In this document: positions 13,231-17,328 of the stretch, in pieces
Layout: each line of letters begins with the position of its first letter
Numbering within the stretch: position 1 is the stretch's first letter
Assembly (NCBI GenBank): GCA_030642465.1
Contig: DAOWNS010000011.1
Location: 1-17,328, forward strand
Source: Candidatus Thorarchaeota archaeon
Lineage (GTDB): Archaea > Asgardarchaeota > Thorarchaeia > Thorarchaeales > Thorarchaeaceae
Reading direction: 5' to 3'
DNA: 17,328 nt
Notes under the pieces: model-generated
Databases searched by the model: none
Told to the model about the DNA's origin: nothing
What the model saw: only the letters and a program-made list of their open reading frames with translations
Position numbers and translations under genes: made by a program

Positions 13231-14364
13231 TCATGTTTCGTCAATATTGTCTAGTTCTTTGTGACCATCACTGTAATTGGTCCCATCTTCAGAGCGCGCT
13301 TGATTCGATTCGCGGCAAAGGAATGAGAAGGGATGACGTACTGTTCCCCAGCGGCCCTGCCACCAGAGTCCCTTATCCTCCTTGAGATACATCCCCACCT
13401 TCATCGATGAAACCAAGATGCTCCACATATTCGTAACAACGACTATGAAGACACCGATTGCCCAGAGCAATGCCAAGACTTCAGCTCCGCCGAAGGGCGT
13501 TGGAATCTCAACTGGCAAGTCCGCGAGTCGAATCAATACCCATTCCAATCCATCGAAAGCGTAGACCTGTTCAAGTGGCCATTGCATGTTGATTAGGAAC
13601 ATGCACAGGACCACCCAGGCACCTCCTAGAACCGCTTCAAGGAGCAGATTCAAGTTGTTCTCCCCAGCGATGAAGAAGAGAAGACCCTTCAATGCATCCA
13701 CGAAAAGCAAGATTGCAATCACGTTCATGAATAGCAGGAAATCGCCTCTGAATAGAATTCGTATTGGTGACAGGAGAAGGACCATTGCGAAGAACATACC
13801 AAGAACAACTTCGGCTGCGGCATCCCAGCGACCTTTGGGTTTGAACACATCGATGCCAACGCCAAGGAAACTCTCAAGCACAGTCTTCTCGCTAGGAGGT
13901 GCTCCTCTTTTTTCAATAGCTGACAAACCAGCGATGATGATAGCTGCATAGATCAGCGATAGCGCTACTTGCAGCACTATCATTACGGGTATGTTGAATG
14001 GAAAGTTGGTTATTCCAACAACATCGAGAATCGAAAGACCCACAATATAGCTACCTATGATGAATGCAGCACCTAGCGCTACAAGCAGAAGAACTATTCG
14101 AATTGCCGGTTGAACATATTCAGCAGGAAGAGGCCCCACTCGTTTTCCAATGCCGGCATATGCATTGGCTGCTTCCTTTGGATCGCCAAATCGCTCTATA
14201 GCGAGCATGGCAGAGCCGTGTGTCATCTTGCCCTGACCGAGTGTTTCGGCTTCCTCTATCAGATGTGTTCTTATCTCAATAAGTGCGTCTTCGCTATCAA
14301 TGGGAAGGTACACTCTAACTCGTTCCAGATACTTCTCAATCATGTTCGTTGGACTTCCACTCAT
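13231..14364 (-). CDS. HAAS-domain membrane protein, partner of PadR
   Basis: The 377-residue protein has an N-terminal soluble helical domain (about residues 8-75: IEKYLERVRVYLP, IEIRTHLIEEAE, AIERFGDPKEAANAY). This matches the HAAS domain (DUF1700-like), which is typically encoded next to PadR regulators. About seven membrane helices follow from residue 88 on, paired as short hydrophobic bundles, then a polar C-terminal tail of about 40 residues (YLKEDKGLWWQGRWG...). Its ATG (14364) overlaps the TGA of the PadR gene by the ATGA arrangement, so translation is coupled. Known HAAS/PadR pairs are linked to envelope stress or to control of the regulator by a membrane protein; that role here is inferred from context only. 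Confidence 0.85.
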   Translation of the reverse strand: MSGSPTNMIEKYLERVRVYLPIDSEDALIEIRTHLIEEAETLGQGKMTHGSAMLAIERFGDPKEAANAYAGIGKRVGPLPAEYVQPAIRIVLLLVALGAAFIIGSYIVGLSILDVVGITNFPFNIPVMIVLQVALSLIYAAIIIAGLSAIEKRGAPPSEKTVLESFLGVGIDVFKPKGRWDAAAEVVLGMFFAMVLLLSPIRILFRGDFLLFMNVIAILLFVDALKGLLFFIAGENNLNLLLEAVLGGAWVVLCMFLINMQWPLEQVYAFDGLEWVLIRLADLPVEIPTPFGGAEVLALLWAIGVFIVVVTNMWSILVSSMKVGMYLKEDKGLWWQGRWGTVRHPFSFLCRESNQARSEDGTNYSDGHKELDNIDET

Positions 14365-14732
14365 TGCGAATCAGCTCCTTCGAGTAATCTCCTCAACTCA
14401 TCCGATAACACAGACCATGTCTCTGTCATCATCTGCAACGCCATCTTACCATCTGCTGTGAGCTTGTAGTATTTCTTGGGCTTCTTAGGATCATCATAAT
14501 TCCATTCACTTTCCAGTAGCTTCCTTTTCTCTAGGCGCCGCAGGAGAGGATAGACAGTCCCCTGTTCGAGTTGGAGGAATGATGCCCTTTCGGCCAGTGT
14601 TTTCACGATTTCATAACCGTATGCAGTCTGCTCATCCAGAATTGCTACGATTGCCAGTGAAGCGGCCCCACGCTTGATCTCCTTGGACCAACGCTCAATC
14701 TCTTCAAGTGCGTTCTTTCGACTCTTTTCCAA
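14361..14732 (-). CDS. PadR-family transcriptional regulator
   Basis: The 123-residue protein has the PadR winged-helix domain: RGAASLAIVAILDEQTAYGYEIVKTLAER (about 21-49), then the recognition region LQLEQGTVYPLLRRLEKRKLLES (about 53-75), where GT(V/L)YP.L.RLE is the family hallmark. The wing is KPKKYYKLTADGK, followed by a C-terminal dimerisation helix. The start is TTG 14732 with GAGGTG (14741-14746) eight bases upstream. It is the first gene of a two-gene operon with the HAAS membrane protein. A TATA box and an inverted repeat at the expected start site suggest repression of its own operon, as is common for PadR proteins. Confidence 0.93.
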   Translation of the reverse strand: MEKSRKNALEEIERWSKEIKRGAASLAIVAILDEQTAYGYEIVKTLAERASFLQLEQGTVYPLLRRLEKRKLLESEWNYDDPKKPKKYYKLTADGKMALQMMTETWSVLSDELRRLLEGADSQ

Positions 14733-14793
14733 GATTAGGCCACCTCGTTGTGCGTTTTGTAGTTAGTGTTACTTATCATTGTGCATCACATTA

Positions 14794-14812
14794 TACTGTG
14801 TATTGTACAGTA
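14794..14812. promoter_or_regulatory. Probable PadR operator
   Basis: Inverted repeat TACTGT (14794-14799), 7-bp spacer, ACAGTA (14807-14812). It sits at the start site predicted from the TATA box at 14827-14834. Imperfect direct copies of ACTGTGTAT and AGTGTGTAT run through the same stretch (14795-14803, 14812-14820). Confidence 0.5.
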
Positions 14813-14826
14813 GTGTGTATCAAATG

Positions 14827-14834
14827 AATATAAA
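14827..14834 (-). promoter_or_regulatory. TATA box of the padR-HAAS operon
   Basis: Minus-strand TTTATATT predicts a start site near 14805 and a leader of about 70 nt. A weaker alternative is AGTATAATG at 14788-14796, closer to the gene. Confidence 0.5.
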
Positions 14835-14835
14835 G

Positions 14836-15161
14836 CTTCCTCTCAGGGCGGTTTCAGAACTAGTGAATAAACAGATGTGATCGTCCGAACTAGATCTTGC
14901 TCGTGTTGAATTGCCTAGTAACGGGAATGACAAGAAAGCGAACCAAATAGAGGACGAGCCCTAGGAACAGGCAGATTGTGCAGGGTATGCATCGGTCACC
15001 TCAGGGTGAGGTACTGTCTTTGCGTATTCTATGCAGCATGATGCCTACGACTTGAGTGTTTTGGGAATGAATTGCTCATGCGGGTGAAACCATTGACTCA
15101 CACTGTTCAGGACTGTCCACCCTATCGCCAGTGGCGATTGGACACGCCAAATCAGGTGCGA
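14836..15161. other. Intergenic stretch with two stem-loops and a degraded hydrophobic frame
   Basis: No intact gene is visible in these 326 bp. Two perfect short hairpins stand out: ACCTCA-GGG-TGAGGT (14998-15012) and a longer one at 15114-15144, where TGTCCA and ATCGCC pair with GGCGAT and TGGACA around the loop AGT, with a CCCT bulge. On the minus strand the frame 15000-14890 has no start codon. It reads CIPCTICLFLGLVLYLVRF and further hydrophobic residues before a stop, and could be the remnant of a small Cys-motif membrane protein. A minus-strand ATG upstream in the same frame is cut off by one TGA at 15001-15003. Confidence 0.4.
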
Positions 15162-15386
15162 CTAGATTCCGATGCAGGTCTCGGTGCGCTCGACGCCGTC
15201 CACATCGTGTACGGATTTCATTAAACGCCTGAGTCCTTCTACTGAGGGTAGTTCGGCCGTCATGATGACGTCATAAGGACCAGTCACTACCTCGGCTCGT
15301 GTGACTCCGTCAATTTCCTTAACCCCAGTGACTGTTTCCCAGACCCTGTCACCATCAGCGCGAATAAGCACATATACTGAAACCAT
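15162..15386 (-). CDS. Stand-alone Lrp/AsnC ligand-binding (RAM) domain protein
   Basis: The 74-residue protein matches the AsnC_trans_reg/RAM fold (beta-alpha-beta-beta-alpha-beta). It starts VSVYVLIRADGDRVWETV, has the diagnostic VTGPYDVIMTAELPSVEGLRRLM segment in the middle, and ends in a VDGVERTETCIGI strand. There is no DNA-binding HTH, so it belongs to the SraA/stand-alone RAM type, which forms oligomers and binds amino acids or small effectors. ATG 15386 is supported by GGTGA about six bases upstream and by a TATA box at 15436-15443. A strong stem-loop lies just after the stop (15114-15144). Its partner is not evident; the nearest regulator is PadR, 430 bp downstream on the same strand. 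Confidence 0.93.
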   Translation of the reverse strand: MVSVYVLIRADGDRVWETVTGVKEIDGVTRAEVVTGPYDVIMTAELPSVEGLRRLMKSVHDVDGVERTETCIGI

Positions 15387-15435
15387 GTTGACTCACCATT
15401 AGTAGCGTTGCTAGGTAATTCTAAATCAATGAGGG

Positions 15436-15443
15436 TTTTTAAA
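15436..15443. promoter_or_regulatory. TATA box between the RAM protein and the MFS gene
   Basis: Minus-strand TTTAAAAA predicts a start near 15413 and a leader of about 27 nt for the RAM gene. The plus-strand reading TTTTTAAA could serve the divergent MFS gene, with a leader of about 65 nt. Confidence 0.45.
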
Positions 15444-15533
15444 GTCATTCTGTTGGCGAGAGAAAAGAGGGTTTGGGGAGGGCATAGTTTCTAGCGAGTT
15501 CCATCAGAAGATTGATTCAGCGACCATAATCTA

Positions 15534-16739
15534 GTGGCATGGGAAGATAGCTTGGTGGCAAGATCAGAACCGATTAGAAAGAACGTATTGGTCATGATGG
15601 CCGGCAATACAATAACGACATCAGCCAACTCTCTCTGGATCATGTTTATGCCCTTCTTCTTTAAGGATATTGGACTGGATATTATCGTCATTGGTTTCAT
15701 ATTCACATTTGTGGCTTTGTCAAGGGCTTTAACCACTCTAATAGGAGGCCGTGCAGCAGATAGATTCGGAAGAAAGCCCATTATTCTGGTGGGTCGTATT
15801 ATCTACGCAACCGGTCCTATGGTTATCCTGTGGTCCCTCCATTTTGTTGACCAATCGCCGCACTTGGCCGGACTGATCGCAGTTCTTGGATACATCTGGA
15901 TGTTTGCGGGGAGTGGCGTTTCCCGACCTGCGTCATCCATGCTCTTGGTTGAGAGTAGCCCAGAGAAACAGAGAGGTCTTTCGTTCATGATTGCCACAAG
16001 AGTATTGCCGTCGATTCCACCCGCGATACTAATCCTTGTAGGAACTAGTTTCTATTTGGGCGGTCTTTTTTGGCTGGCATTGGTGTTTGGGGTTCTAGGG
16101 CTTTCATCAGTTGTCATTCTGCTTGCCGCGGGTCTCAAGGAAACTCTTGCTGCCCCTGAGAGTGTTCAGACTGAGATATTGCCGAGAGGAGGCAGAGGGT
16201 CTTGGTTTCTATTATTGATACTAATGGCGTTTGCCCTTGACGGAATGTCCGGTAGTGGGCTCTCATGGTATGTACCCATATTCGTTGGGGATATGGAATT
16301 GTATGGCCTGATGATTGCGATGTCGACTTTAGTGATTGCAATAGCATCTCTTGGGGCTGGCGCTCTCGTCGATAGATTTGGCACCCGCACAGCGATTGTT
16401 AGTGGTTGGACTCTCTTGGCAATGACCGTCGCAATCTTCCCATTCGCACACCAGTCTCTTGAGATACTGTTCCTCTACTCGATTTGGGCTGGTCTGGACA
16501 TGGTCGACATTTCGGTCCCGCCGCTCATCATAGCTGAGCGGTATCCAAAGGAGAGGAGGGCTTCCGTCTTGGGACTATTCTCCACAACAACCTCGCTTGC
16601 AGGCATAGTAGGACCTTCAATGGTGTCCTTTGCACTCCTACTCGGAAGTGGTGTGCCATTCTTCCTGAAAGCTGTCATGAACTTGACTGGAGTGGCACTG
16701 TTTTACTTGGCGACACGAAGGTTAACACCTAGAGATTGA
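15534..16739 (+). CDS. MFS transporter
   Basis: The 401-residue polytopic membrane protein has about 12 helices in two halves. The MFS motif A is clear between helices 2 and 3 (GGRAADRFGRKP, about residues 71-82), and its weaker repeat occurs in the second half (GALVDRFGTRTAIV). Helix 1 follows a short polar N-terminus, and the loop between helices 6 and 7 (KETLAAPESVQTEILPRGG) is the usual central cytoplasmic loop. This suggests a secondary transporter, perhaps for efflux of small molecules; the substrate is not predictable. The start is uncertain: GTG 15534 is used, while TTG 15552 or GTG 15555 would lose six or seven polar residues. It is convergent with the acetyl-CoA synthetase gene. Confidence 0.92.
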   Translation: MAWEDSLVARSEPIRKNVLVMMAGNTITTSANSLWIMFMPFFFKDIGLDIIVIGFIFTFVALSRALTTLIGGRAADRFGRKPIILVGRIIYATGPMVILWSLHFVDQSPHLAGLIAVLGYIWMFAGSGVSRPASSMLLVESSPEKQRGLSFMIATRVLPSIPPAILILVGTSFYLGGLFWLALVFGVLGLSSVVILLAAGLKETLAAPESVQTEILPRGGRGSWFLLLILMAFALDGMSGSGLSWYVPIFVGDMELYGLMIAMSTLVIAIASLGAGALVDRFGTRTAIVSGWTLLAMTVAIFPFAHQSLEILFLYSIWAGLDMVDISVPPLIIAERYPKERRASVLGLFSTTTSLAGIVGPSMVSFALLLGSGVPFFLKAVMNLTGVALFYLATRRLTPRD

Positions 16740-16748
16740 AACGTATCT

Positions 16749-16787
16749 AAAAAAGAAGGGGTTGGAGAGGGCCTTCCGGCCGCTCTC
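16749..16787 (-). terminator. Hairpin plus oligo-T terminator between convergent genes
   Basis: GAGAGGGCC (16765-16773) pairs with GGCC-G-CTCTC (16778-16787) around loop TTCC with one bulged G. Six As at 16749-16754 give a T run after the hairpin on the minus strand, so it mainly serves the acetyl-CoA synthetase gene. It may slow plus-strand transcription too. Confidence 0.55.
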
Positions 16788-16803
16788 TCAAACTGATTCG
16801 AAA

Positions 16804-17328
16804 CTATTTGATTCGCTCTTTAACCAAGAGTTCGACGACTGTTGGGTCAGCTAGAGTGCTGGTGTCACCAATCTCGTCAATCTTGTCAGCAGCTATGCGC
16901 TTCAGAATTCTACGCATGATCTTGCCGGACCGCGTCTTCGGAAGTGCGTCAGCGAATTGGATTTTTTCAGGAGTTGCAATTGGACCAATCTCTCTTCGCA
17001 CATGTAGGCGTAGTTCCTGCCTGAGGTCCTCTGTCTTCTCCACGCCAAGCTTCAAGGTCACAAACACGTAGATTGATTCTCCCTTGATCTCATGTGGAAA
17101 ACCGACGACTGCAGATTCTGCGACCGTTGGGTGCTTAACAAGAGCAGATTCAATCTCTGCCGTCCCCAAGCGGTGCCCCGAAACCTTCAGGACATCATCA
17201 ATCCGGCCCATAATCCAGTAGTAACCGTCCTCGTCGAAACGACCACCATCGCCCGTCATGTACATGGGAAGTCCTGTATCAGGATTCTTGTATTGAGAGA
17301 AGTATGTGCTGACAAACCTGTCATGGTC
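16804..17328 (-). CDS. acs: Acetyl-CoA synthetase, C-terminal part (5' end outside window)
   Basis: AMP-forming acetate-CoA ligase that converts acetate, ATP and CoA to acetyl-CoA. Only the last 174 residues are present; the frame stays open to the right edge, and upstream codons read DHDRFVSTYFSQYKNP, typical of Acs. The core motifs are GDGGRFDEDGYYWIMGRIDDVLKVSGHRLGTAEIE (adenylate-forming motifs A7-A8, with the hinge Asp in GRIDD) and PKTRSGKIMRR near the C-terminus. The latter holds the catalytic lysine, which is the site of reversible acetylation in studied Acs proteins. The deacetylase at 10416 could in principle act on such a lysine, but they are not in one operon and this is only a thought. 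The internal ATG at 17265 is not the start. Confidence 0.94.
   Translation of the reverse strand, partial: DHDRFVSTYFSQYKNPDTGLPMYMTGDGGRFDEDGYYWIMGRIDDVLKVSGHRLGTAEIESALVKHPTVAESAVVGFPHEIKGESIYVFVTLKLGVEKTEDLRQELRLHVRREIGPIATPEKIQFADALPKTRSGKIMRRILKRIAADKIDEIGDTSTLADPTVVELLVKERIK

Noticed and set aside
1..17328. CRISPR arrays, transposons, integrase/att sites or a replication origin
   Set aside because: No regularly spaced repeats, no transposase or integrase genes, no terminal repeats and no ORB-like clusters were seen on reading both strands.

Overview
The window is archaeal chromosomal DNA. The evidence is a two-repeat TATA-binding protein, an archaeal-type UMP kinase, an archaeal-type valyl-tRNA synthetase, TATA boxes about 25-35 bp ahead of many genes, and a leucine tRNA carrying two bulge-helix-bulge introns. 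Many genes have short leaders without a Shine-Dalgarno (SD) sequence; others have a clear GGTG or AGGAG motif. The mix of information-processing genes with an HDAC-family deacetylase, base composition near 48% GC (estimated by eye) and many small exported or membrane proteins would fit an Asgard lineage such as Thorarchaeota. That placement is a guess I cannot test here.

Layout. 1-1683 (+): 3' part of a SAM methyltransferase, then two tandem paralogous OsmC-type redox proteins. 1697-4168 (-): valyl-tRNA synthetase, convergent with the OsmC pair. 4300-4535: a TATA box readable both ways and a probably broken small gene. 4536-5384 (-): exported, C-terminally anchored protein of unknown function. 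5541-6518 (+): aldo/keto reductase. 6619-8313 (+): an information-processing cluster of UMP kinase (pyrH), an overlapping winged-helix regulator, and TBP with two TATA boxes in inverted arrangement. 8452-8599 (+): tRNA-Leu(CAA), with a canonical intron at 37/38 and a second intron in the T-loop.

8685-9121 (-) looks empty at the usual ORF length cutoff. It holds what appears to be a complete miniature operon: upstream palindromes, a TATA box, three consecutive ORFs of 30-36 codons with SD sequences, and a T-rich terminator. The first two peptides are clearly related to each other and the third shares a KTV core. I consider this the most likely undescribed system in the window.

9167-10195 (-): a uroporphyrinogen-decarboxylase-like protein. 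10416-11616 (+): an HDAC/AcuC-family deacetylase with all active-site motifs but a frameshift in the HHGDG motif. 11650-12279 (-): a second SAM methyltransferase. 12477-13166 (+): an orphan protein with about seven membrane segments. 13231-14732 (-): a PadR regulator translationally coupled to a HAAS-domain membrane protein, with a likely operator. 15162-15386 (-): a stand-alone Lrp/AsnC ligand-binding (RAM) domain. 15534-16739 (+): an MFS transporter. 16804-17328 (-): C-terminal part of acetyl-CoA synthetase, running off the window. Most genes are single units or pairs with their own promoters; I see no transposon, CRISPR array or prophage.
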